Source of the DNA: Aquiflexum balticum DSM 16537
Lineage (GTDB): Bacteria; Bacteroidota; Bacteroidia; Cytophagales; Cyclobacteriaceae
Direction: 5' to 3'
DNA length: 64,000 nucleotides
Assembly (NCBI RefSeq): GCF_900176595.1
Contig: NZ_LT838813.1
Span: forward strand, 4,048,001-4,112,000
Shown: positions 34,218 through 44,073 of the stretch, piece by piece
Layout of the letters: every line of letters begins with the position of its first letter
Numbering within the stretch: position 1 is the stretch's first letter
Translations under genes and position numbers: made by a program
Notes under the pieces: generated by a model
What the model was told of the DNA's origin: nothing
Seen by the model: the letters and a program-made list of their open reading frames with translations, nothing else
Databases searched by the model: none

Positions 34218-37200
34218 ATGAAAGTAAATAGAAAAATAACATTTGTTTCCATTCTTATAATTACATTTCCATTATTTTTTTATTGTAGCTCTCCTTCGCA
34301 AGATCAAAAAGTTAACGGATCTAATCAAGATGGTGCTTTGACTCCTGAGCAACAGCTGGAAAGTTTTAAATTACCTGAAGGATTTATAATTGAACTAGTA
34401 GCAAGTGAAAGGGATGGAATAATTAACCCAATAGATTTGACATTTGATGAATCTGGAAGATTGTGGACACAAACAGCTTCCATGTACCCCTTAGATCCGA
34501 TTTCGGATATTAAATGGAACGACTTATTGGATCTTATGAATGACCCTGATGCACAAAAAAACCATCCTGAGTTTAAAAGAATATCAAAACTTTATAAAGG
34601 TGAAACTAAAGGAGATGATAAAATACTAATCCTTTCCAATCTTTTTGATGATTCCCCTATAAACGTTAATGTTTGGGCTGATGGCCTAACAATACCCCAA
34701 AGTATTCTTCCTTTTAAAAACGGTGCATTTGTTGCACAAGGCTCAGAACTTTTCCTGCTTCAAGACACAAATAATGATGGGAAGGCGGATAAAAGAATTC
34801 CCTATTTTACGGGTTTTGGCTTTACTGATACCCATACCATGGCACATACCCTAATCAGGGCTCCAGGGAATTGGATTCATTTCAGTCATGGGGCATTAAA
34901 TAAAGGAAAAGTTACAGCCTTACAAAGTGATTTAAAACTAAGAATAGATTACAGTAAAATAGCACGGTTCTTAACTTCCGGAACAAAAATGGAAATTGTG
35001 AATTCAGGATTAAATAATATATGGGGCTATCAATTACGTCACAATGGTCAATGGTATGGTACTGAAGCAAATGATTTTGGTTATTCAGTAGTTCCAATGG
35101 AATCCGGAACAAGTTTTCCCGGAATAGGTAATGAAAAAATCCGCCCCTATCAACCTTGGTTGCCTCCCTTTCATGAATTTAGAGTTGGGGGAACAGGACT
35201 TTCCGGATTAGCTTTTGCAGATGACTTATCAGGATCTTTTCCTGAAGAATGGAAAGATGTCGCTTTTTTGGCCAATCCAATTACCGGAACAATTAATTCT
35301 GTAAAAATTACAAGAAATTCTGACGGTAGTTACAGTTCAAAACACCTTGAAGATCTATTGGTTTCTGAGGACCCATGGTTTCGTCCAGTCAATATGGAGT
35401 TCGGGCCAGATGGTTCTCTTTACATTGCAGATTGGTATAACAAGATTGTGTCCCATAATGAGGTCCCCACCACCCATCCGGAAAGAGATAAATCGCATGG
35501 TAGAATATGGAGGATTCGGCATGTAACCCAGAAAAAAAGAGAAATTCCAGATTTCAGAATGATGAAAACCGAAGATTTGGTGGAGCATCTTAAGTCTCCT
35601 TCTCTTTGGGCAAAAAGGTCTGCATGGCAGCAAATATCCGATCGTCTAATCTCTGAAACCACAAAATTATCACCAAGCTTAATCCATCTTGCAAGTGACT
35701 CATCAATGGATGAAATAACGCGAATTCATGCACTTTGGAGTCTTGAAGGAATCAATCATTATGATGAAAAATTGATGGATGACCTGATCCAAGACCCAAT
35801 GGATAATTTAAGGCGTGAAGCCATACGATCTCTTGTTACTTTTAATTTAAGTCCTGCTGAAGCAGCCAATAAATTGATGGTTCTGATTGAAGATTCTAAT
35901 TCTCTAATCAGGTCTCAGGTGTTACGGACTTTATCAGAAATCGGCAATGCAGTTCCCGAAACCATTGAAATTTTGCTTTTAGCCTGTAAACCTGAATTAA
36001 TGGGAAGCCAGATGGGGGGGGGATATGAAAGGCGATTCGAACGCTATCTGTCCAGAAAGGCATTGGAAAATTATGCTTTGGAGTTAGAGAAGTTTTTGAA
36101 TTCACCAGCAGCTTCAAAAATTCCCACCACAAATAAAATCTGGGCGACACAGGCTTTACCTAAGGGAAAGAAAGAACAGTTTTTTCTTAGCCTCTGGCCA
36201 TCTGCTTCTATTTCTGAACTGGATGAGACTCACTTCATAATTGTCGCCCAAATGTTGGGAAATAAAGAAATCCAGGAAATGGTCAGGCCATATTTCTCCA
36301 ACCTGAATCAAGCCTCAAATTATGTCAGCTATGCTATCCAAAACCAAGCGCTGATCCAATCTGAGATACTTACTGATTTGCTAAAAAAACCTATATCGCA
36401 CCTCTTAAACCAAGATTCTGAACTTGACAAAAACTTAGGTTTAGATGCTATAAGTAGATTTAAAATAAGATATTCTAACAACTCATTAAGTTCATTGATT
36501 AATAAAAACCTATCGGAAAAAACATTAAACCTTTTAATCAAAGCACTTGAAGTAGACTTAAATGCCAATCAACAATACTTTTTTCAAATATTCCAAATTG
36601 AAGATTTTAGTTTTAGCAATCGAGCATTGGCATTAAATAATTTTTCCAAATCGAACCCCACAGAAGGAGAAAAAGAATTAATAAAATGGATTCCAACCAA
36701 AGATCAATTTGAAAAAAGGGAAATAGTTAATTTATTCTCCGGCTCTAACCAAGGTGCCGAAATTTTAAAAAAATTATTTGAAACTAACCTATTGGAAATT
36801 TCAACATTTGATAAATCATCAGCTGAACAGATTAAAAGTTACAATCCATCTGACCCTATCGGTACCAAAATATTAAATACGATTTATGAAATTGAAGAAA
36901 GCGATAGGAAATTATTGAATGAAAAAATTCTAGCTTATAAAAATATAGTAAATAACAATGAAGGAAGTGTATCAAAAGGTAAAGTTCTATTCGAAACTTG
37001 CCTCATGTGCCATAAAGTTGGGAATATAGGATATGATTTTGCACCTGCTTTAGATGGTTCAGCCAACCGGGACCTAGATGCCCTTCTAACTGCAATTCTG
37101 GATCCTGATGCGGCTGTAGAATCGAATTATGCAATGTATAGGGTCACTAAAAAAGATTTACAAAATATTGAAGGCTACCTTGTGAAAAAGGAGGACTCAG

Positions 37201-37367
37201 GAACTACTATTGGGTTCATGGGGGGGAATAAAATTTTCATTAATGCGGAAGACATCAAAAGCCAAGGTTACCTAGGGGGTCGTTCCTTTATGAATAAAGG
37301 CTTAATTGATAACCTTTCAGAAGAGGAAATAGCTGATTTGTTTGCGTTTATAAGAACTTTAAAATAA
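34218..37367 (+). CDS. Propeller/HEAT/cytochrome c lipoprotein (membrane-bound dehydrogenase type)
   Basis: A 1049-residue lipoprotein with lipobox LFFYCSS, predicted to be periplasm-facing. The N-terminal about 420 residues form a beta-propeller of the PVC-type membrane-bound dehydrogenase domain (KLPEGFIIELVASE, MEFGPDGSLYIADWYNKIVS). The middle (about 430-880) is helical with HEAT-like repeats, for example IHALWSLEGINH and REAIRSLVTFN. The C-terminus is a single-heme cytochrome c domain with CLMCH (C928, C931, H932). This three-part layout is typical of planctomycete/Bacteroidetes putative sugar or polyol dehydrogenases that pass electrons to the heme. The natural substrate is not known. 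A second, shorter protein of the same layout is encoded at 41422-44073. Its place after DUF1080 suggests joint action on an oxidised sugar. Confidence 0.86.
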   Translation: MKVNRKITFVSILIITFPLFFYCSSPSQDQKVNGSNQDGALTPEQQLESFKLPEGFIIELVASERDGIINPIDLTFDESGRLWTQTASMYPLDPISDIKWNDLLDLMNDPDAQKNHPEFKRISKLYKGETKGDDKILILSNLFDDSPINVNVWADGLTIPQSILPFKNGAFVAQGSELFLLQDTNNDGKADKRIPYFTGFGFTDTHTMAHTLIRAPGNWIHFSHGALNKGKVTALQSDLKLRIDYSKIARFLTSGTKMEIVNSGLNNIWGYQLRHNGQWYGTEANDFGYSVVPMESGTSFPGIGNEKIRPYQPWLPPFHEFRVGGTGLSGLAFADDLSGSFPEEWKDVAFLANPITGTINSVKITRNSDGSYSSKHLEDLLVSEDPWFRPVNMEFGPDGSLYIADWYNKIVSHNEVPTTHPERDKSHGRIWRIRHVTQKKREIPDFRMMKTEDLVEHLKSPSLWAKRSAWQQISDRLISETTKLSPSLIHLASDSSMDEITRIHALWSLEGINHYDEKLMDDLIQDPMDNLRREAIRSLVTFNLSPAEAANKLMVLIEDSNSLIRSQVLRTLSEIGNAVPETIEILLLACKPELMGSQMGGGYERRFERYLSRKALENYALELEKFLNSPAASKIPTTNKIWATQALPKGKKEQFFLSLWPSASISELDETHFIIVAQMLGNKEIQEMVRPYFSNLNQASNYVSYAIQNQALIQSEILTDLLKKPISHLLNQDSELDKNLGLDAISRFKIRYSNNSLSSLINKNLSEKTLNLLIKALEVDLNANQQYFFQIFQIEDFSFSNRALALNNFSKSNPTEGEKELIKWIPTKDQFEKREIVNLFSGSNQGAEILKKLFETNLLEISTFDKSSAEQIKSYNPSDPIGTKILNTIYEIEESDRKLLNEKILAYKNIVNNNEGSVSKGKVLFETCLMCHKVGNIGYDFAPALDGSANRDLDALLTAILDPDAAVESNYAMYRVTKKDLQNIEGYLVKKEDSGTTIGFMGGNKIFINAEDIKSQGYLGGRSFMNKGLIDNLSEEEIADLFAFIRTLK

Positions 37368-37379
37368 AATTTAATTGAT

Positions 37380-37676
37380 ATGGTAAGACATTTTGGCGTA
37401 TTTAAATTCAAAAAAAATATTTCAATGGAGGAAATTGATGAATGTTTTCTTTCAATGAATAAAATGGTAGGACAAATTCCGGGATTATTAGACATGGAAT
37501 ATGGGCCCTATAATGGCAATGAGGGATTAAATGAAGATTTTACTCACGGTTTTATCATGACTTTTGATTCTGAGGAATCCAGAGATGAATATCTGCCTCA
37601 TCCCATTCATGAAGAAGTTAAACTCTTGGTTGTTCCAAAACTTGAAAAAGTTATCGTTTTTGATATAGTTGTTTAA
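37380..37676 (+). CDS. Dabb-family (stress-responsive alpha/beta barrel) protein
   Basis: A 98-residue cytoplasmic protein of the dimeric alpha/beta-barrel (Dabb) family. The signature is the opening MVRHFGVFKFKKNIS, the LDMEYGPYN segment and HGFIMTFDSEESRDEYLPHP, with the conserved His near the end. Dabb proteins include small-molecule-binding proteins and a few enzymes, and the role here is unknown. It is 12 nt after the cytochrome c gene, and its stop overlaps the next start by one base (TAATG). Confidence 0.85.
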   Translation: MVRHFGVFKFKKNISMEEIDECFLSMNKMVGQIPGLLDMEYGPYNGNEGLNEDFTHGFIMTFDSEESRDEYLPHPIHEEVKLLVVPKLEKVIVFDIVV

Positions 37677-38920
37677 TGATGATGACTCAAAATGATAAGT
37701 CTATTCTAATGATTGGGTGCTTTGACACCAAAGAAGAAAACTTCAACTTTCTTAGGCAATGCATTGTATCTCATGGGGAAAGTGTAATTTCAATGAATAC
37801 TGGAATTTTTGGATCCACATCACTTTTTCCTGTTGAATTAGATTCAGAATTAGTTGCAGCTGAAGCTGGTGAATCTATTGAAGATTTAAGAAAAAAAGCT
37901 GACCGAGGTCATGCAGTTGATATAATAGGTAAAGGTGCTGGAAAATTGCTTTCCAGATTATTTACCGAAGGAAAAATCAAGGCAGTTATTGGTATGGGCG
38001 GCGGCGGCGGGACTTATATAGCACTAGCAGCGATGGAACCTTTGCCCATTGGCTTTCCTAAACTCTGTATTTCCACATTAGCGTCCAAGGATGTCACGCG
38101 ACAAGTTGGTATGAAGGACATACTTTTGATGCCCTCAGTGGTTGATGTAGCCGGCCTGAACAGGATCAGCCGTCTCATTATGCGGAACGCTGCAGCTGCT
38201 GTTTCCGGAATGGCAAAGGTGAATCTGAAAACTGATGAAAAATCTTTGGGAACTATAGCTATCAGCATGTTTGGCAACACAACTGCCTGTGTGAACGAAT
38301 GCACAAAACTTTTGGAAGCAAAAGGATATGAAGTTATGGCATTCCATGCCAACGGGCTCGGGGGAAATGCTATGGAAACCCTGATAAGGGAAGATTGCTT
38401 TGTTGGAATTTTAGACATCACTACCACTGAGTTGGCCGATGAACTATGCGGGGGCATCTGCAGTGCAGGTCCCGGGCGTCTCACTGCTGCCGTTGAAATG
38501 GGGATACCCCAAGTGGTGGTGCCCGGTTGTCTGGACATGGTCAACTTTGCCCACCCGGACACCGTTCCGGAGCAATACAGGGAACGACAGCTTTACAGCT
38601 GGGCGCCTGATGTCACTTTAATGAGAACTGATAGGCAGGAAAATATGGAATTGGCAAAAATGATTGCCCAAAGGTTAAATCAATCTACCGTACCAGCCAC
38701 AGTATTGCTACCCCTTAAGGGACTTTCCCAAATTGATGCGGATGGGGGTGTTTTCCATGAACCTGAGATCAACAGGGTTCTATTCGACACCTTAAAACAG
38801 CATTTAAAGCCGCATGTAAATATCGTAGAGATTGATGCCAATATCAATGAAAAAAAAATTTCCGAATCCGCAGTCCATCTTTTGTTGGAAAATATGGAAA
38901 TACAGAATCAAATGGCATAA
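37676..38920 (+). CDS. Tm-1-like ATP-binding (UPF0261) protein
   Basis: A 414-residue protein of the UPF0261 family, equivalent to the N-terminal domain of the plant virus-resistance protein Tm-1. Family marks are the opening ILMIGCFDTKEENFNFLRQC, the glycine-rich AVIGMGGGGGT loop, KLCISTLASKD, and the C-terminal PLKGLSQIDADGGVFHEPE. The bacterial function is not established. The start codon ATG at 37676 overlaps the Dabb stop, and a second ATG follows directly. The gene for the matching C-terminal Tm-1 domain follows 59 nt downstream. Cytoplasmic; expected to be a nucleotide- or small-molecule-dependent enzyme of catabolism, given its operon. Confidence 0.88.
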   Translation: MMMTQNDKSILMIGCFDTKEENFNFLRQCIVSHGESVISMNTGIFGSTSLFPVELDSELVAAEAGESIEDLRKKADRGHAVDIIGKGAGKLLSRLFTEGKIKAVIGMGGGGGTYIALAAMEPLPIGFPKLCISTLASKDVTRQVGMKDILLMPSVVDVAGLNRISRLIMRNAAAAVSGMAKVNLKTDEKSLGTIAISMFGNTTACVNECTKLLEAKGYEVMAFHANGLGGNAMETLIREDCFVGILDITTTELADELCGGICSAGPGRLTAAVEMGIPQVVVPGCLDMVNFAHPDTVPEQYRERQLYSWAPDVTLMRTDRQENMELAKMIAQRLNQSTVPATVLLPLKGLSQIDADGGVFHEPEINRVLFDTLKQHLKPHVNIVEIDANINEKKISESAVHLLLENMEIQNQMA

Positions 38921-38979
38921 AATAGATATCCGTAGGAATTAAAATAAGAATTTATCTAAACTCAAATAAAAAAATAATT

Positions 38980-39843
38980 ATGGCAAATCCATGGACAGGT
39001 AGGGGGAATCCCTACACAAGGCAGGAAGTTAGGGACAGATTACAAACGGTGGTAGATCAGAAATCCGCCATTATTGCAGCAGGGGCCGGTACTGGTATTA
39101 GTGCTAAATTTATTGAAAAAGGAGGCGCAGATCTTATCATTATTTATAACTCTGGAAGATTTAGAATGTCTGGGCATGGTTCAACTGCTGGGTTAATGGC
39201 CTATGGTGATGCAAATGCGGTTGCCATGGAAATCGGCGAATTCGAGGTACTTCCGGTGGTGGAGGAAATACCAGTCATCTGCGGGGTACACGGTTCCGAT
39301 CCGCGCCGGAGAATTTGGCACCATTTGTTGAAGGTGAAGGAAATGGGTTTTTCGGGAATCAACAATTTCCCGACGCACTGCATCGTGGATGGGCATTTCA
39401 GACAGGTGTTGGAAGAAACGGGTATGGGCTTTGAAAAGGAGGTTGAAATGGTCAGGATAGCCAACAAAATGGATTTGTTCTCTATTGTGTATGTGGCCAC
39501 GCCTGAGGAAGCAGTGCAAATGGCAAATGCCGGTGCTGATGCCATCATTACCCATGTGGGTACAACCGTAGGCGGCTCGGTAGGGGTGACAGGAGCTAGC
39601 TGCACCATGGAAGATGCCATCGAAAGAACAAACAGGATCATTGAAGCCGCAAAAAAAGTAAACCCCAAAGTATTTTTTCTGACCCATGGGGGTCCCATCA
39701 ATACTCCTGAGGATGTGCGGAAAATTCTGGATAAAACCAATGCCCATGGATTTGTGGGGGCGTCCTCCCTGGAAAGAATGGGCGTGGAAAAATCCCTGAC
39801 CGATTTGACAAGGGAGTTCAAAAAATTGACTATACAAAAATAA
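38980..39843 (+). CDS. Phosphoenolpyruvate hydrolase-like TIM-barrel protein (Tm-1 C-terminal domain type)
   Basis: A 287-residue TIM-barrel protein of the family often annotated as phosphoenolpyruvate hydrolase-like (PF09370), the same domain that forms the C-terminal half of Tm-1. Features include IIAAGAGTGISAKFIEKGGA, LPVVEEIPVICGVHGSDPRR, the GINNFPTHCIVDG strand and VFFLTHGGPI. The enzyme activity has not been demonstrated as far as I know. The gene lies directly after the UPF0261 gene, so the two probably form one complex. G+C is noticeably higher here than in the flanking genes. Confidence 0.87.
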   Translation: MANPWTGRGNPYTRQEVRDRLQTVVDQKSAIIAAGAGTGISAKFIEKGGADLIIIYNSGRFRMSGHGSTAGLMAYGDANAVAMEIGEFEVLPVVEEIPVICGVHGSDPRRRIWHHLLKVKEMGFSGINNFPTHCIVDGHFRQVLEETGMGFEKEVEMVRIANKMDLFSIVYVATPEEAVQMANAGADAIITHVGTTVGGSVGVTGASCTMEDAIERTNRIIEAAKKVNPKVFFLTHGGPINTPEDVRKILDKTNAHGFVGASSLERMGVEKSLTDLTREFKKLTIQK

Positions 39844-39971
39844 ACCTAATATATTAATGAATTTGCTAAATCGACAAAGTAAGAATTAGGGATATTGAAT
39901 TATTCAAGTTCTGCATCTCAATGCAATATTGATTGATAGACTATTATTTTGATAAGATAAAGTTAAACCCC

Positions 39972-41243
39972 ATGAATGGAAAAATAAATAAAAGTGCTTT
40001 ATTCACTGGAAGTTGTTTTGCCCTAATAACGACGGCATTTTCTTTTTCCATAAGGGCAGGAGTTCTGCCTCAATTTGCCGAACAATTTGGACTTTCCGCA
40101 GAACAATTGGGTTTCATCAATTCAATGTGGTTTTTAGGTTTCCCCATTTCAATGGTTATAGGTGGATTGGTTTACCATTCATTTGGTCCAAAGAACATTA
40201 TGATCGTAGCATTCGTGGCTCATTCTCTGGGAATTATATTGACCATTTATGCTGGGGGCTACGTTATATTGCTTTTATCAACGCTATTGATAGGTATTGG
40301 AAATGGCTGTACAGAAGCTGCCTGCAACCCCATGATTGCAGATACATATTCTGGAGTAAAAATGAATAAAATGCTTAATCGCTTCCATATGTGGTTTCCT
40401 GGTGGGATAATTTTGGGAGCTATCCTCTCCAAATTCATGACGGACTTTGAATTTGGTTGGCAACTACAAATCTGGATAATTATGATCCCAACAATTATTT
40501 ATGCCGCTTTATTTTACGGAAAATCATTTCCGAAACCAAAAATTCAAGGAGCAAATTCCCTTTTTGAAAACCTGAAGGCGATGGCAAGCCCCCTTTACAT
40601 TTTTTTGTTCTGCTGTATGGCATTGACCGCTATTACAGAATTTGGTCCCAATCAATGGGTAAATATTGTCTTAAGCTATAGTGGAGCTGATGCGATGCTT
40701 ATTTTAGCTCTGATTAGCGGGGTGATGGTAGTGGGCAGATTTTTTGCTGGTCCCATAGTTAAAGGATTGGGTCAGACAGGAGTACTTTTGTTTTCTTCAT
40801 TATTGGCCACCATAGGTATTTATATGTTTAGCACTGTAACTGGATTTATGGCATATGGGGCCGCAATTATATTTGCATTGGGGATATGTTATTTCTGGCC
40901 CATAATGATTGGAATAGTAGCTCAAAGAGTTCCTTTAAGCAGTGCATTTGGAATGTCGGTGATTGGAGGAATAGGTTTTTTTTCCACCTCCATTTTTCAG
41001 CCAATAATAGGTAAATGGATTGATGATTCTCGGATAAAATACATGGCTGAGGGATTTTCAGGTGATGCATTAGAATTGGCAGCTGGCCAGGATACGTTGG
41101 GCAAAATGGTTATATTTCCTGCTATTTTAATTGTGCTTTTTTTAATTCTTTTTTTCTGGCAAAAAAACTATGGAGAACCCCAGTTGAATAAAAAATCGAA
41201 AATTCAAATAATATTCACAGAGAAGGAATTTAATCCTTTGTGA
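39972..41243 (+). CDS. MFS transporter of the FucP/sugar-porter type
   Basis: Major facilitator permease of 423 residues from the ATG at 39972. The frame also reads back to a TTG at 39933, but the ATG just before NGKINKSALFTGSCF gives a normal cytoplasmic N-terminus. About 12 hydrophobic spans are visible. Conserved parts include IGIGNGCTEAACNPMIADTY and a charged loop GPKNIM after span 2, giving a FucP/NNP-like flavour. It closes the 33500-41243 gene set and would import the substrate handled by the Dabb/UPF0261/TIM-barrel proteins. Specificity cannot be deduced. It converges with the downstream minus-strand gene, 178 nt away. Confidence 0.85.
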   Translation: MNGKINKSALFTGSCFALITTAFSFSIRAGVLPQFAEQFGLSAEQLGFINSMWFLGFPISMVIGGLVYHSFGPKNIMIVAFVAHSLGIILTIYAGGYVILLLSTLLIGIGNGCTEAACNPMIADTYSGVKMNKMLNRFHMWFPGGIILGAILSKFMTDFEFGWQLQIWIIMIPTIIYAALFYGKSFPKPKIQGANSLFENLKAMASPLYIFLFCCMALTAITEFGPNQWVNIVLSYSGADAMLILALISGVMVVGRFFAGPIVKGLGQTGVLLFSSLLATIGIYMFSTVTGFMAYGAAIIFALGICYFWPIMIGIVAQRVPLSSAFGMSVIGGIGFFSTSIFQPIIGKWIDDSRIKYMAEGFSGDALELAAGQDTLGKMVIFPAILIVLFLILFFWQKNYGEPQLNKKSKIQIIFTEKEFNPL

Positions 41244-41421
41244 AATTTTACCAAGCTGGGGCATTAAAGCCAATGAAATTGATCAATTAATGTCAAGGAT
41301 GAACTCTGGTGTTTTTCACTTCCCATAGAAACTAATCATACCTCAAATTTTCAAATATGTAGGGTTAACGGTGAAGTTTTCATGACTTTTGGTAAAGCCT
41401 GGAAATATTTTCAATTACAAT

Positions 41422-44073
41422 TTATTGATAAACCTCATGGTTTGGATTGCCACCGGAAATCAGGTAAGCCATCAAATCCTTTAATTCTTCTTCATTTAAT
41501 CTGTTGATCAGTCCAGGCATCATGACCGAAATCTCTGACAGTTTTTTGCTTGTCACATCATTTTTTGTGATCTCCCTTATTGATTGAGGGTCAAAAGGAT
41601 TTTGTGAAATGTAATATTTCTCTTTATCCTCATTGATCAGCTTGCCCAATACAGAACTGCCATCTGCCAGATAGAATATAGTTGATGCATATTGGTCGCT
41701 GATGACAGCATTTGGGTTAATGGTCGATTCCAATATGTCTTTTGGAGAAAATCGTGTTCCCAACTGAGATAAATTCGGCCCCACTACACCTCCTTCACCT
41801 TGCATGGTATGACATGAAAGACACAAAGTGGCCGCAAACATTGCTTTTCCTTTTACCAGATCGCGGCTTTTTAAACCCTCCAATAAAGTTATAGCTTCTT
41901 CAACCGTCCAGTTTTTTCCAGGTCCCTGAGGTTGTATTTCAGAAATCAATAAATCATTGCCATTTTGAGTTAAGAGAGAAGCACCCGATAATTCATTAAA
42001 ATAATCATATTCTTCTTTGCTAACCTGGGATAGTGCCATTTTTCTCGCACGATCAATGAATCCAACGTAACTAAATCCCCCTTTGTAATGAAATGCATTT
42101 CGTATCCATTGAAAATAATCCTCTCTAAGTTGCGGAGTCCAACCCACTTTTGCATTTGCCAAAACGATAGCAAAATAAGATTGCTGTGATGGTGGCATAT
42201 TTGAAAGCATGCTGGCAATATCCAGACCATATTGAGGATTTCTTAAAATCAAATCAGAGGATGTAGTATATGTCTTTTGGTAATCTGCATCATCTTTAGC
42301 GACCTTCAGTTGGGCAACAATTTTTTCAACAGCATCAGGAGCATCCAGATGGACCAAGATCTTACTTAATAACTGGTCAAGGTTATTGTTATTGGAAGGG
42401 AAATGCGGATTGAGGTAATTGATTAATCGATTTTTTATGTCATTTGAAGGGATCCCTTGCCTGAATAAACTCAACTCAATAGTCCTGAGCAAGTTTAATT
42501 GATCTGAATGAGACAATTGTCCATAATTGATAGCCATAACCGATTCGAGAATTTTTGGTTGGAGATTTTTGTCCCCCATTCGCACTAGCGAGATCAACGC
42601 TTGAGTTAATGTTATGGGGTTTTTTTCGACCAAAGCTTTTTCCTGCCAGTCTTTGACAGGCTGATGTTCAATGGCAATCCTTGCAGCATATTGTATAAAC
42701 CTATCTTCATGCTTAAGGTAAGGCCAGACAAAATCAACTGCTCCTGCCTTCGGTCCACCGCTATGGAACTCTTCTAGTTTTCTCCTGATCTGATGTGCTT
42801 CAGACAATTCTTTTGGTTTATTTTCTGATAAAGACTCTTCTTGCTTGCCTGTATAGTATACCCTGTAGACATCAGACTGTAGTTTTCTTCCACCTGTCAT
42901 AAAATACATAGCGCCGTCAGGACCAATGATGCCATCTGTAAGTGGGAGTGGGGATCCGGAAATAAACTCCTCAGCAGTACCAGAGTAGGTAGCTCCTGAA
43001 GGTTCAAGGTGTACCGCATAAATAATCCCAAAACTCCAGTCAAAAGCAAATAAAGCTTTCCTGTATTTCTCCGGAAAATTTGACCCTGTTCCAAACATCA
43101 CATTGGTTGGGGAGCCCTGTCCAATATTCAAAGTCGCCGGTACATTGTCTGGATATTCCGGTGACCATTTTTGATTCCCAGTTCTCCATCCAAATTCACT
43201 TCCACTAGTAACATGGCAAATCCTAATAGGTCTGTACCAAGGCAAACCTAAATCATATTCCAAATCGGAATCAAAGGTAAATAAATCACCTGACTCGTTA
43301 AATGCAAGGTCATATGGGTTTCTGAAACCTGCGCTTATCAGTTCCCAGTGTTTACCCTCCGGGTCAATTTTGGCTATCCAGCCTCCAGGAGCTAATCTGG
43401 TACTTGCGTGGCCCCAAGGGTCTTTGATTTCGGGGAAAATATTGTCCTCATCCCAAACTCGTGGTAAGCGATATGCGTCCATTTCATGTACGTCAACTAG
43501 ATTGCCTGCCATCATATAAATGGATTGTTTATCGGGTGAGAGTACCATGCTGTGCGGACCATGCTCTCCCTGATACCCCTGAAGGGCTTTAATCAAAGTA
43601 ATAGAATCATATTGATCATCCCCATTTGTATCCTGAAGTCTATATAGTCCCATAACTTTATCAAAATCCTCATTTGGATTATTATTTACCATAACATACA
43701 AACTGTTGAATGCATATAATACTCCATGACCATAACCCATTCCCAGTTTGCCCTCATCTTTCCCCACTTTGAGTTCCTCTACTTTTGGAGCGAGATCTTT
43801 CGAACCAATTGGAGGTATTTCTAGCCTGTAGAGTGCCCCATATTGATCTGTGGCAATCATCCTCCCTTTATTATCGAAAGTCATCCCTACCCAGGAGCCT
43901 TGGCCATTTTCTGCAGGACTAAATAAATGTTCTACTACAAATCCAGCTGGAACCTTAAGCTTAGCCACTTTTGGGTCAAGGGCTTCTATTTCAACTGGTT
44001 TTTTTCCACAAGAAAAAAAAACTAATATCAGAAGGAGGGATATTGATTTTACAATTGAATTTTTTGTCAGCAT
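41422..44073 (-). CDS. Second propeller/HEAT/cytochrome c lipoprotein
   Basis: An 883-residue lipoprotein (lipobox VFFSCGK) with the same layout as the protein at 34218-37367 but distinct in sequence. It has a propeller N-terminal domain opening LKVPAGFVVEHLFSPAENGQ with GSWVGMTFDNKGRM, including PYDLAFNESGDLFTFDSDLE. A HEAT-like helical middle (about 420-720) follows, and a C-terminal single-heme cytochrome c domain with CLSCH (C751, C754, H755) and GPNLSQLGTRFSPKDILES. It is probably a periplasmic oxidoreductase delivering electrons to the respiratory chain; the substrate is unknown. It is convergent with the MFS gene, so it is a separate transcription unit. Confidence 0.85.
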   Translation of the reverse strand: MLTKNSIVKSISLLLILVFFSCGKKPVEIEALDPKVAKLKVPAGFVVEHLFSPAENGQGSWVGMTFDNKGRMIATDQYGALYRLEIPPIGSKDLAPKVEELKVGKDEGKLGMGYGHGVLYAFNSLYVMVNNNPNEDFDKVMGLYRLQDTNGDDQYDSITLIKALQGYQGEHGPHSMVLSPDKQSIYMMAGNLVDVHEMDAYRLPRVWDEDNIFPEIKDPWGHASTRLAPGGWIAKIDPEGKHWELISAGFRNPYDLAFNESGDLFTFDSDLEYDLGLPWYRPIRICHVTSGSEFGWRTGNQKWSPEYPDNVPATLNIGQGSPTNVMFGTGSNFPEKYRKALFAFDWSFGIIYAVHLEPSGATYSGTAEEFISGSPLPLTDGIIGPDGAMYFMTGGRKLQSDVYRVYYTGKQEESLSENKPKELSEAHQIRRKLEEFHSGGPKAGAVDFVWPYLKHEDRFIQYAARIAIEHQPVKDWQEKALVEKNPITLTQALISLVRMGDKNLQPKILESVMAINYGQLSHSDQLNLLRTIELSLFRQGIPSNDIKNRLINYLNPHFPSNNNNLDQLLSKILVHLDAPDAVEKIVAQLKVAKDDADYQKTYTTSSDLILRNPQYGLDIASMLSNMPPSQQSYFAIVLANAKVGWTPQLREDYFQWIRNAFHYKGGFSYVGFIDRARKMALSQVSKEEYDYFNELSGASLLTQNGNDLLISEIQPQGPGKNWTVEEAITLLEGLKSRDLVKGKAMFAATLCLSCHTMQGEGGVVGPNLSQLGTRFSPKDILESTINPNAVISDQYASTIFYLADGSSVLGKLINEDKEKYYISQNPFDPQSIREITKNDVTSKKLSEISVMMPGLINRLNEEELKDLMAYLISGGNPNHEVYQ

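Noticed and set aside
39201-39837. Two long minus-strand frames opposite the PEP-hydrolase-like gene
   Set aside because: Antisense shadows of a GC-richer gene; the plus-strand product has clear family motifs.
41277-41288. 12-bp palindrome AATTGATCAATT between convergent genes
   Set aside because: No T-run and too AT-rich to act as a terminator; may be chance.
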